A stretch of 32,118 nucleotides of DNA from an uncultured Pelagibacteraceae bacterium (lineage in GTDB: Bacteria > Pseudomonadota > Alphaproteobacteria > Pelagibacterales > Pelagibacteraceae), in contig CACNSD010000011.1 of the NCBI GenBank assembly GCA_902623075.1, positions 1 through 32,118 on the forward strand, given 5' to 3'. Below are positions 24,490 through 32,118 of the stretch, piece by piece. The position numbers and the translations under genes were made by a program. The notes under the pieces were generated by a model. The model ran no database searches, was not told where the DNA came from, and saw nothing but the letters and a program-made list of their open reading frames with translations. Within the stretch, counting starts at the first letter, position 1, and each line of letters starts with the position of its first letter.

Positions 24490-25530
24490 TTATCTTGCAG
24501 GTGGTACGTAAAGAATTCCACCTTTAGTCCACAATTCATTTGGACCTCTGTCAGGTAAAATTCCTGTGTCAGCTATATTTCTTTTGTAGCTTTCACCATA
24601 GTTACCAACTTGCTTAATAATTCTTAAGCTCCACTCATTGTCTAGACCAAAAGCAGCACCTAATTCACCTTCAGCACCAACTAGTCTTTTAACAGCTGGG
24701 TTGTCTGAAGTTTTCATTGAGTCTGCATTAGCTGAAGTAATTCCATACTCCTCAGCTTCAATCATAGCATTTAAAGACCATCTAACGATATCTTCCCAAA
24801 CAGAGTCACCTTGTCTTACAACTGGTCCTAAAGGCTCTTTAGAAACAGTTTCAGGTAATACAATGTGATCATCTGGGTTAGACATTTTAGTTCTTTGTGC
24901 AGCTAAACCTGATTTATCAGTAGTGTAAGTATCACATCTACCAGCATCATAAGCAGCTACGACTTCATCAGCTTTTTCGAAAGCAACTGGCTCATAAGAA
25001 ATTCCCTTAGAGTTAAAGAAGTCTCTCATGTTTAACTCAGTTGTTGTACCAATGTTTGTACAAGCTGAGATACCATCTTTGAATTGGCTTGTTGAAGTAA
25101 TACCAGAACTTTTTCTAACCATGAAACCTTGACCATCGTAGAAGTTTACTCCAACGAAAGTAAGTCCGATATCAGCATCTCTAGAAAGAGTCCAAGTTGT
25201 GTTTCTTGATAAGATATCAATCTCACCAGAAGTTAAAGCTGTAAACCTTTCTTTAGCACTCAATGGTGTAAACTTAACTTTGTTTGCATCACCTAGTACT
25301 GCAGCAGCTACCGCTCTACATACATCAACGTCTATACCAGTCCAATTTCCAGCTGCATCAGCATTAGAAAATCCTGGAAGACCTTGAGATACTCCACATC
25401 TTACAAAACCCTTCTTTTGAGTGTTTTTAAGTGTTTTAGATTTTTTAGCAGCCATAGTTTCTGTTGTAAAAGTAAACAACACTGCAACCATAGCAACTAA
25501 AGAAGTTAATTGTTTTAAGTATTTAAACAT
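24490..25530 (-). CDS. aapJ: General L-amino acid ABC transporter, periplasmic binding protein AapJ
   Basis: This is the periplasmic receptor of a broad-specificity L-amino-acid importer. The 346-residue protein has a signal peptide (MFKYLKQLTSLVAMVAVLF.., cleavage near TMA about residue 27). The solute-binding core begins KGFVRCGVSQGLPGFS and contains the family segment GIDVDVCRAVAAAVLGD. It ends with the AapJ-type tail LGLDN..WSLRIIKQVGNYGESYKRN and LPDRGPNELWTKGGILYVPP. Binding proteins of this type are among the most abundant SAR11 proteins. It is first in the operon and has its own leader with an inverted repeat. A terminator directly after it favours high monocistronic expression. Confidence 0.96.
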   Translation of the reverse strand: MFKYLKQLTSLVAMVAVLFTFTTETMAAKKSKTLKNTQKKGFVRCGVSQGLPGFSNADAAGNWTGIDVDVCRAVAAAVLGDANKVKFTPLSAKERFTALTSGEIDILSRNTTWTLSRDADIGLTFVGVNFYDGQGFMVRKSSGITSTSQFKDGISACTNIGTTTELNMRDFFNSKGISYEPVAFEKADEVVAAYDAGRCDTYTTDKSGLAAQRTKMSNPDDHIVLPETVSKEPLGPVVRQGDSVWEDIVRWSLNAMIEAEEYGITSANADSMKTSDNPAVKRLVGAEGELGAAFGLDNEWSLRIIKQVGNYGESYKRNIADTGILPDRGPNELWTKGGILYVPPAR

Positions 25531-25568
25531 TATTCTTCCTTTATGTTATTTTTATTTGTTAACAAATA

Positions 25569-25588
25569 ATTCAAAATTACTTTTGAAT
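25569..25588 (-). promoter_or_regulatory. Perfect inverted repeat in the aapJ leader
   Basis: ATTCAAAA and TTTTGAAT flank TTAC, a perfect 8-base repeat 39-58 bases before the aapJ start; TTTGTTAACAAA (25555-25566) is a second palindrome closer in. On the minus strand TTGAAG, 17 bases, TTAAAT is a possible promoter upstream. The repeat may be a 5' stabilising hairpin or an operator. The remaining spacer up to the tRNA shows only AT-rich sequence. Confidence 0.35.
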
Positions 25589-25706
25589 ATTCTTAATTTA
25601 AGCATGTAAGAAATAAGTCTTCAAGAAAAATATAAGTTCTAAGTTTAATTAATAAGAATTTTAGTCAAGGATTTATATACCAACAATGGTGGTAATAATA
25701 ATATTA

Positions 25707-25783
25707 TGGCGCGCCCTGGAGGATTCGAACCTCCGACCCTCGGTTTAGAAAACCGATGCTCTATCCAGCTGAGCTAAGGGCGC
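25707..25783 (-). tRNA. tRNA-Arg (anticodon TCT)
   Basis: On the minus strand the acceptor arms GCGCCCT and AGGGCGC pair perfectly, the discriminator is G and CCA is encoded. The anticodon stem-loop CGGTTTTCTAAACCG carries TCT, reading AGA/AGG. The T arm GGAGGTTCGAATCCTCC is perfect. It starts 28 bases after trkH, so it may be transcribed with the ntrYX-trkAH genes. Confidence 0.95.
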
Positions 25784-25811
25784 AAGATTTTATGATATAT
25801 ATAATACTAAA

Positions 25812-27218
25812 TTAATTTTTAAAAAGAAATTTTTTAGCTATTAATAATAAAGATAAAAGTTCAACTCTTCCGATTATCATAAAAAAAATTAGAAAATATT
25901 TGGTTAAAAAGTGTAAATTTTGAAAATCAAAGTCAGACAGGCCATAAGCAGATGAGTTAACTGTATTCATTAAGGTTAATACAGCCAATTTAAAAGAATA
26001 TTCAAAATCAATATTTGATAAAGACAACAAAATACTTAAAGAAAAAAAAGAAATTACAAATATTAATATTGTTAAAAAATATTTATTTATATCTTTAGTA
26101 TCAAAATTTATTTTAGAAAAAATTAGTTTATTCATAAAAACATTTTTTGGTCTACTAAAAGAAAGAATTTGATTTATTGAATATTTAGTTAAAGAGTATA
26201 TTTTTAAAAATCTTAAACCCGAACTAGTAGAAAAAAAAGATCCCCCAACAATTACAAGTAAAATATAAATAAAATTTAAATTAGTTTGATCAACTTTAAG
26301 TGAAATTCCTATATTTGAAATACTACTAACAATAGTTAAAAAACTTAAAGTAAAATTAGAATCATAACTAAAGAAAACAAAAAATATACTTACAACCACA
26401 ATAAAGTATAAAAATAAATGTATATCCTCATAAAAAAAATTCAAATTTTTATTTCTTAGAAAAATTAAATTGTAGGTAAAAAAAATACTAAAAAAGGAAA
26501 TTAACATTAAAAGAGAAAAAATAATTATTTGAAGATCATTTGTTAAAATTGAAGAAAGTTCATTTACAGGTAGAAATCCACCTGATGAAATTATTGTCAT
26601 TGCTAAATTTAAAGAATTAAATGACCTTATTCCAAAAATGTTTAAAATAATAAAAATTGAAATAGTTAATCCAGTGTACAATAAAAGAATTTTTATTGAT
26701 TGTCTAATTACCTCAGTAGAATTAAAAGATAAAAAATTTGTCAAAGATTTTTTTAAACTCTCATCGTAAATGTCAATTAAAAAAATTATCGAATATAAAA
26801 AATACAATCCACCCATCCATTGTATTGATGATCTCCATAAGATCAAACCTTGATCAATATGTTTTATATTTTCAAAGACAGTAAAACCTGTCGATGTAAA
26901 ACCAGAAACTGTCTCAAACAAAGCATTTAAAAAAGTTAAATTATAAATACTTAAATAAAATGGTATCGATAAAACCAAAGGCATTAAAACATATCCTAAG
27001 AAGACGGTTAATATTTTTTCAAATATTGAGGATTTTTTATGATCAGTTTTAATTTTGTAAAAGATTATTCCAATTACTAAAGAAATAATTAAACTAAAAT
27101 AATAACTATCAAGATTTAAATATAAATTGAAGTAATAAGAGTAAATAATATTAAGAAAAGAGAAAAAAGAAATTAATATAAAAAAAAAACTTAAATATTT
27201 TACTCTAAATAGTGACAT
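25812..27218 (-). CDS. trkH: Trk potassium uptake channel TrkH
   Basis: This K+-translocating membrane subunit is gated by TrkA. The 468-residue protein is highly hydrophobic, with the four pore-loop repeats of the Trk/Ktr fold: SGFTSTGFTVFE (about residues 104-115), ISSGGFLPVNE, SSISNIGIS, and NTVNSSAYGLSD (about 423-434). Each holds a filter Gly. The sequence is extremely Phe/Ile/Ser/Asn-rich, reflecting the AT bias. It is 4 bases downstream of trkA. The order ntrY-ntrX-trkA-trkH is conserved in alphaproteobacteria. Confidence 0.94.
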   Translation of the reverse strand: MSLFRVKYLSFFFILISFFSFLNIIYSYYFNLYLNLDSYYFSLIISLVIGIIFYKIKTDHKKSSIFEKILTVFLGYVLMPLVLSIPFYLSIYNLTFLNALFETVSGFTSTGFTVFENIKHIDQGLILWRSSIQWMGGLYFLYSIIFLIDIYDESLKKSLTNFLSFNSTEVIRQSIKILLLYTGLTISIFIILNIFGIRSFNSLNLAMTIISSGGFLPVNELSSILTNDLQIIIFSLLMLISFFSIFFTYNLIFLRNKNLNFFYEDIHLFLYFIVVVSIFFVFFSYDSNFTLSFLTIVSSISNIGISLKVDQTNLNFIYILLVIVGGSFFSTSSGLRFLKIYSLTKYSINQILSFSRPKNVFMNKLIFSKINFDTKDINKYFLTILIFVISFFSLSILLSLSNIDFEYSFKLAVLTLMNTVNSSAYGLSDFDFQNLHFLTKYFLIFFMIIGRVELLSLLLIAKKFLFKN

Positions 27219-27222
27219 TTAA

Positions 27223-28614
27223 TTAAATTGAACTAATTCTAAATATATTTTCTACTACAGAAATTGAGTCTTTCTTTGCTAAAAAGACAACTTTATCATC
27301 TTTTTGAAAAATAAAGTTTGATCTAGGAATAATTACATTATCATCTCTTAAAACAGCACCAATTCTTATTTCTTCAGGTAAATTTGAATTTTTTAACTCT
27401 TTATTAATTAATTCTGATGTCTCTATAATTTCAGCTTCTATTACTTCATACTCGCCATTCATTATTGTATAGGCTGTTTCAATTGTTCCTTTATGAATGT
27501 GTTTTAAAATACTTGATACTGTATTCATTCTGGGGTCAATTAAATCATCAATTTTTAAAGAGTTTTGTAATAAAGAATAGTTAGGTTTATTAATTAATGC
27601 CATTGTTCTTTTATCATCGATATTTTTTTCATCTTTCGCGAATTTTTCAACAAGAACACTAACCATTAAATTATCTTCGTCATCATTAGTTAATGCAAGC
27701 ACTGTCTCTGCCTCTTGCAAATTTGCCTCAACTAAAACTTCCTCGTCTAAAGCGTTACCATTGATCACAATTGTATTATTTAATTCACTGGCAAGAAATT
27801 CAGCTCTTACTTTATTTTTCTCTATAATTTTAACTCTTGCTGCATCCAAGTTTTCTTCAATATTTTTTGCTAAATTAAAACCTATATTTCCACCACCAAC
27901 AATTAGAATATTTTTAGATATTTTTTCGTCATGACCAAAAGCTTCTAGAGTTTCTGACATTTGTGAAGAATTTATTATTGCATAAATTTTATCGTTTTTT
28001 CTAACATCATCATTTTTCTTAGGAATTAAAAATTTTTCATCTCTTATAATTCCAATAATGTTGGCATCGAGATTTGGATGCTTTTTGGTTAAATCATTAA
28101 GCTTTATGTTTATTAATTGACAATTTTCATTAATTAATATCTCTAATAGTCTAATTTTATTATCAGCAAATGGAACACTATCCAACGCACCAGGCGCCTC
28201 AAGTTTTCTTTGAATTGATTTAGCTATTTCAATCTCGGGTGAAATAATAACATCAATTGGTAAATTTTCTTTATTATATACTCTTGTAAATTTTGGATTT
28301 AGATAATCTTGAGATCTTATTCGTGCTATTTTTTTTGGTATATTAAATATCGAGTAAGCAATTTGGCAAATAAGCATATTAATTTCATCATTTCTAGTAA
28401 CTGCAATAATCATATCTGTTTCAGAAGCATTAGCTTTTTCCAAAATTGATGGATAAGTTCCCTTTCCAACAATAGCTTTAACATCTAGAGCATCGTCAAT
28501 TTTTTGTATATCTTCACTTGATGGATCAACTACAGTAATAGAATGACCTTGTTCACTTAGTTGTTTAGCTATAGTGAACCCTACTCTTCCAGCACCACAA
28601 ATGATAATGTTCAT
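27223..28614 (-). CDS. trkA: Trk potassium uptake regulatory subunit TrkA
   Basis: This cytosolic NAD(H)/nucleotide-binding ring protein gates TrkH. The 463-residue protein has two tandem RCK units: Rossmann motif IICGAGRVGFTIAKQLSEQG (residues 3-22) with VVDPSSED, then a TrkA-C domain; and a second NILIVGGGNIGFNLAKNI (about 235-252) with its TrkA-C domain (SELINKELKNSNLPEEIRIGAVLRDDNVIIP). The length matches E. coli TrkA (458). It starts directly where ntrX begins upstream (no gap) and precedes trkH, so K+ uptake is transcribed with the NtrYX system. Confidence 0.96.
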   Translation of the reverse strand: MNIIICGAGRVGFTIAKQLSEQGHSITVVDPSSEDIQKIDDALDVKAIVGKGTYPSILEKANASETDMIIAVTRNDEINMLICQIAYSIFNIPKKIARIRSQDYLNPKFTRVYNKENLPIDVIISPEIEIAKSIQRKLEAPGALDSVPFADNKIRLLEILINENCQLINIKLNDLTKKHPNLDANIIGIIRDEKFLIPKKNDDVRKNDKIYAIINSSQMSETLEAFGHDEKISKNILIVGGGNIGFNLAKNIEENLDAARVKIIEKNKVRAEFLASELNNTIVINGNALDEEVLVEANLQEAETVLALTNDDEDNLMVSVLVEKFAKDEKNIDDKRTMALINKPNYSLLQNSLKIDDLIDPRMNTVSSILKHIHKGTIETAYTIMNGEYEVIEAEIIETSELINKELKNSNLPEEIRIGAVLRDDNVIIPRSNFIFQKDDKVVFLAKKDSISVVENIFRISSI

Positions 28615-29970
28615 TTAATTAAACTCTTTAATACCTAGACCCTTTAATTTTCGATGTAATGCACTTCTTTCCATCCCAACAAAATTTGCAGTTTTAGAAA
28701 TATTTCCATTAAATTTTTTTAATTGAATAGTTAAATACTCTTTTTCAAATTTTTCTCTAGCCTGTTTTAATGGCACAGATAGGCTATTTTCTGCAAATTG
28801 GTCATCGAAATTTGTATTTTTTAAAGATTCTTTGATTATATTTGAAATTTTATCTCTTGAGTCTGGTTGTAATATTGCAATTCTTTCAATTAAATTTCTT
28901 AACTCTCTAACATTGCCATGCCAATTATGATTGAGTATGTAGGTGTTATTTTCATCTATATCTAAATGTCTAATTTTATAATTTTCTGATATTTTTTTTG
29001 AAAAATATTTTATCAATAAAGGTATATCAGAAATTCTTTGATTTAAAGGTTCAATATTAATCTCAAAAACATTTATTCTATGAAATAAATCTTCTCTAAA
29101 GTTTCCAATTTCAATTTCTTTTTTTAAATCTTTGCTTGATGAGCAGATTAATCTTACATCTACACTCACATCATTACTTCCATTTAATCTTTTAAATTTT
29201 TGGTCAATTAGAACTCTTAATATTTTTGATTGTATATCTAGAGGAATCTCTGAAACTTGATCAATTAAAAGTGTTCCTTTGTTTGCTTTTTCTAGTGCGC
29301 CATATGATATAGAACCGTTTTCTTTTTCTTCACCAAATAATTCTAATTCATATTTGTTAGCATCTAGTAAAGCGCCATTTAATACAACAAATGGGTTTTT
29401 AGATCTTGCAGAAGTTTTATGAATTTTTCTAGCTATTAATTCTTTCCCTGAACCTGATGGTCCACTTATAAATACTCTACTTTCAGTTACTGATATTTTT
29501 TTGATTTGATCGATAATATTTATTATATTTTTACTGTTACCAATTAATTCGTATGATGAAAATAATTTACTCTCATATTCTTTATTTTGTTTTTTTAAGT
29601 TAAAGTTTTCAACTGCTCTTTTAACAAAATTAATCAATCTTTCTTGATCAAATGGTTTTTCTATAAATTCGAAGGCACCATGCTGTAATGATTTAACAGC
29701 CATTTCGATGTTTGCATGTCCAGATATGATTATAACTGGTGTATCTTTATTTTTAGATTTAATGTGAGATAAAAGCTCAATTCCATCATTATCGCCTTTG
29801 TCTAATTTAACGTCAAGAATTGCTACATCAGGTAGTTTCTTATCAATCTCAGCTAATGCCTGATTATAATTTGCTGCTAAACGAGTTTTATAACCAGCAT
29901 CTATAATTAATTCGTTAATTATATTTCTAATATCAGCGTTATCGTCAACAATTAAAATTTCTTCGCTCAT
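28615..29970 (-). CDS. ntrX: Response regulator NtrX with degenerate AAA+ domain
   Basis: This is the response regulator of the NtrY/NtrX pair, linked in other alphaproteobacteria to nitrogen, redox and envelope control. The 451-residue protein has a receiver domain (phospho-acceptor D53, K105), an AAA+ domain (Walker A GPSGSGKE, 170-177; Arg fingers in FREDLFHRIN, 291-300) and a C-terminal Fis-type helix-turn-helix (about 422-447). Two AAA+ features are altered. The GAFTGA sigma54-contact loop is absent (the region after ELELFGEEK, 207-216, reads ENGSISYGAL), and Walker B reads LLIDQV with Gln238 instead of Glu. It therefore probably does not activate sigma54 polymerase. It is 3 bases from ntrY. 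Confidence 0.95.
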   Translation of the reverse strand: MSEEILIVDDNADIRNIINELIIDAGYKTRLAANYNQALAEIDKKLPDVAILDVKLDKGDNDGIELLSHIKSKNKDTPVIIISGHANIEMAVKSLQHGAFEFIEKPFDQERLINFVKRAVENFNLKKQNKEYESKLFSSYELIGNSKNIINIIDQIKKISVTESRVFISGPSGSGKELIARKIHKTSARSKNPFVVLNGALLDANKYELELFGEEKENGSISYGALEKANKGTLLIDQVSEIPLDIQSKILRVLIDQKFKRLNGSNDVSVDVRLICSSSKDLKKEIEIGNFREDLFHRINVFEINIEPLNQRISDIPLLIKYFSKKISENYKIRHLDIDENNTYILNHNWHGNVRELRNLIERIAILQPDSRDKISNIIKESLKNTNFDDQFAENSLSVPLKQAREKFEKEYLTIQLKKFNGNISKTANFVGMERSALHRKLKGLGIKEFN

Positions 29971-29973
29971 TTA

Positions 29974-31755
29974 TTATTTTAAAAATATTATATTAATTTT
30001 AGCCCCATTTTTAATCGGTATAAAATTAATTTTACCATTGTGGTCATTAACTATTTTATTAACTATTGATAATCCCAATCCTGTTCCATTTTTCTTGGTT
30101 GTAAAATATGGATTCAAAATATTTTTAATATTATCTTTTAGTTCATTAAAGCCAACACCGTTATCTTCAATAGTTGCTTTTATGTGGCTATCATCTTGAC
30201 TGAGTTCAATAGCAATTTTTTTACTGAAATTGCTATTGTTTTGAGCCTTTTGATTAATACTTTCTATTGAATTTTTAATCAAATTCAAAAAGACCCTGCT
30301 AATTTGTTCCTTATCACTTTCGATAAATATTGTATCAGAATTTTTATTAAAAGTAATATCAATTGAATTATCTAATTCTTTAAGTAACTTAATGTTTTCA
30401 TTAATTAAATCTACCAAATTATTTTTTCTAAAAATAGGTTTTGGCATTCTTGCAAAGTCAGAGAATTCATTAACTAATTTTTCAATTTGTTTTATTTGAT
30501 TATTGATAATTTTTAAATTGTCTTTGAAATTATCAGTGTCGCTATCTTTTAATTGATTAGAATATTTATTTTTTAGTCTATCAATAGTTAATTGGATAGG
30601 AGTAAGTGGATTTTTAATTTCATGTGCAAGTTTTCGAGCTAAACTTTCCCATGCCTCATGTCTTTCATTAATAATAAGTTTTTCTTGCTGACTTTTTAAT
30701 CTATCTATCATTAAATTAAAGTTTTTATTTAAATTTTCCAAATCTTTATCAGTTTTTACTTCGGGGACTTTTGCATTAAAATTTCCTTGTCCTATAGAAG
30801 TTGATGCTAAAATTAAATTGTTTATAGATCTGAAAAACCTAGATGAAAATCTTATAGCTATAGATATAGAAACAAATAATAGAACACTAACTACTATGAT
30901 ATAGATAATAGCAAATGAAATTTTAATTCCAGTACTTTTTTCTTCCACAGTATAGTAAAAATTAATAGCTTCTTGAGACTCTGTTAAATACTTTGAAATA
31001 TCTTTATCTAAATATTTTACAACATATAAAAATCTATTTTCAAAATTTTGTAGCCTCATTATTGCTGCAGAAATATTTTCTGGTGCATTAATAATTTTTA
31101 ATGGTCTATCATCATCTAAAACTAAATTTAAAGCTTTATCAACTGGTGCAATATATTGTTGATTTTCATTTAGAGTAGAAAATAAAAGTTTTTTATTTAT
31201 ATCTATGATATGAACTTCATCAACATTTCTTATTAATTTTTGAGTATTTAAAAATCTTTTGTATTCATTTATATTATCATTTAAAAATTTTTTACTTTTA
31301 TTAATATCAAAAGCTATCAAAACAATATCTGATTCAATTTTATTTCTAATTTCTTCTACGTAATTTCTTGCTAATTCATAAGAATTGTTAACTACGGTTG
31401 TCACTTTTCTGTCAAAATATTTTTCTAAAGCAAATGAAAATAAAAATAGAGAGAAAATTGAGATTAATACAGATGGAATTAATGTAAATAAACCAAAATA
31501 AGTAATATATTTTTTATTTGAATTTAAACCATCTTTGTCAATATCATTTTTAATAGCACTTCTTATTTGAATAAAAATAAATATGAAAAGTGAAATTAAT
31601 AAAAAAATATTAAGAACTAATAATATTTGTAAATTTTGATCACTTAATTTAATAAATCCCTTATCTATAAAAGTCAAAAAAGTTAAAAAACCTATCGATA
31701 ATGTGATAATAAATAATATTATTAAATATATGTTTTTTTTAATAAATTCGTACAT
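29974..31755 (-). CDS. ntrY: Membrane sensor histidine kinase NtrY (short form)
   Basis: This sensor kinase phosphorylates NtrX. The 593-residue protein has three N-terminal membrane helices (about 8-30, 42-64, 84-110), a periplasmic region of about 165 residues, a fourth helix (about 279-302) and a HAMP domain (about 303-356). Then come HisKA with phospho-His378 in ARKLAHEIKNPLTPIQ, and an HATPase with N box NLIKNSIES (491-499), DNGVGFNE (531-538) and NGTGLGLSIV (556-565). HAMP runs straight into HisKA, so the PAS domain of longer NtrY proteins (about 740-770 residues) is missing. It is the first gene of ntrY-ntrX-trkA-trkH and is divergent from ispD over only 25 bases. Confidence 0.95.
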   Translation of the reverse strand: MYEFIKKNIYLIILFIITLSIGFLTFLTFIDKGFIKLSDQNLQILLVLNIFLLISLFIFIFIQIRSAIKNDIDKDGLNSNKKYITYFGLFTLIPSVLISIFSLFLFSFALEKYFDRKVTTVVNNSYELARNYVEEIRNKIESDIVLIAFDINKSKKFLNDNINEYKRFLNTQKLIRNVDEVHIIDINKKLLFSTLNENQQYIAPVDKALNLVLDDDRPLKIINAPENISAAIMRLQNFENRFLYVVKYLDKDISKYLTESQEAINFYYTVEEKSTGIKISFAIIYIIVVSVLLFVSISIAIRFSSRFFRSINNLILASTSIGQGNFNAKVPEVKTDKDLENLNKNFNLMIDRLKSQQEKLIINERHEAWESLARKLAHEIKNPLTPIQLTIDRLKNKYSNQLKDSDTDNFKDNLKIINNQIKQIEKLVNEFSDFARMPKPIFRKNNLVDLINENIKLLKELDNSIDITFNKNSDTIFIESDKEQISRVFLNLIKNSIESINQKAQNNSNFSKKIAIELSQDDSHIKATIEDNGVGFNELKDNIKNILNPYFTTKKNGTGLGLSIVNKIVNDHNGKINFIPIKNGAKINIIFLK

Positions 31756-31780
31756 TTGAATATAAAAACTACTAATATAA

Positions 31781-32118
31781 ATGAATAATTATTTTATAAT
31801 ACTAGCATCAGGACAAAGCAAAAGATTTAATTCAAATAAACCAAAACAGTTTAATATTTACAAAAACAAGGCTCTTTTTAAACATTCTCTAGAAAAAGCA
31901 ATAAATTCAAAGCTGTTTAAAAAAATTATATTAGTAGTTAATAATAAAAAAAAAATTAAAGAAAAATTTCATAAAAATGTTGTAATTATAAAAGGTGGTA
32001 AAGAAAGATCTGATTCTTCTTTAATAGCATTAAAATATATAAAAAAATTTAAACCTAATAATGTTTTAATACATGATGCTGCAAGACCAAATTTTACTCT
32101 TAGATTATTAAATACTTT
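31781..32118 (+). CDS. ispD: 2-C-methyl-D-erythritol 4-phosphate cytidylyltransferase, IspD (5' part)
   Basis: This enzyme of the MEP isoprenoid pathway couples CTP to methylerythritol phosphate. 112 complete codons are visible before the window ends. The nucleotide-binding start reads NYFIILASGQSKRF (family LAAGxGxRF, here with Ser and Gln substitutions), then KPKQF (about 21-25), GGKERSDSSLIALK (about 74-87) and VLIHDAARPNF (about 95-105), all diagnostic of IspD. In alphaproteobacteria it is often fused to IspF; that cannot be judged here. The ATG at 31781 is the only start that fits the family N-terminus. No Shine-Dalgarno sequence is seen. Confidence 0.92.
   Translation, partial: MNNYFIILASGQSKRFNSNKPKQFNIYKNKALFKHSLEKAINSKLFKKIILVVNNKKKIKEKFHKNVVIIKGGKERSDSSLIALKYIKKFKPNNVLIHDAARPNFTLRLLNT

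Overview
The window is a strongly AT-rich, very tightly packed stretch of an alphaproteobacterial chromosome. It looks like SAR11 (Candidatus Pelagibacter or a close relative). The reasons are the Lys/Asn/Ile-rich proteins, many start/stop overlaps (TAATG, ATGA), very short spacers, and classic alphaproteobacterial gene orders: dgt-argS-(SPOR slot)-nagZ-scpA-scpB-tatA-tatB-tatC, ntrY-ntrX-trkA-trkH, and aapJQMP. I see no phage, transposase or CRISPR array. The assignment rests on gene content and recalled family knowledge, not on a search.

Layout. (1) 1-6711, minus strand: one long operon from dgt through argS, a small membrane protein, nagZ, scpA, scpB, tatA, tatB to tatC, which runs off the left edge. 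(2) 6762-7855, plus: erpA/iscA-type Fe-S carrier and xthA. (3) 7847-11982: zinc uptake, with znuC-znuB-zur plus an MDH/LDH-type oxidoreductase on minus and znuA divergent on plus. Two near-identical Zur-box palindromes lie in the shared promoter region, and ZnuA carries a very long His/Asp repeat. (4) 12062-14581, plus: a small membrane protein, a thiol-type arsenate reductase (arsC) and an aquaglyceroporin (aqpS-like), overlapping one another, then a divergent PiT/Pho4-like permease behind a long leader. This looks like a minimal arsenic/phosphate module. A hairpin covers the ribosome binding site of its first gene. (5) 14606-20156, minus: valS-ilvD-manC, translationally coupled. (6) 20281-20905: tRNA-Cys, tRNA-Asn and a small XRE regulator whose start codon and ribosome binding site sit in a palindrome. 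(7) 21094-25530, minus: general L-amino-acid ABC transporter aapJ-aapQ-aapM-aapP, with a strong terminator hairpin between aapJ and aapQ. (8) 25707-31755, minus: ntrY-ntrX-trkA-trkH followed by tRNA-Arg. (9) 31781-end, plus: 5' part of ispD.

How it fits together: zinc supply and its regulator form a self-contained regulon. Arsenate entering by phosphate uptake could be reduced by ArsC and released through the aquaporin. The NtrYX nitrogen/redox sensor, K+ uptake and a bulk amino-acid importer lie end to end on one strand. The most unusual points are an NtrX AAA+ domain that has lost both the GAFTGA loop and the Walker-B glutamate, the hairpin over the arsenic operon start, the paired Zur boxes, and the His/Asp repeat of ZnuA.
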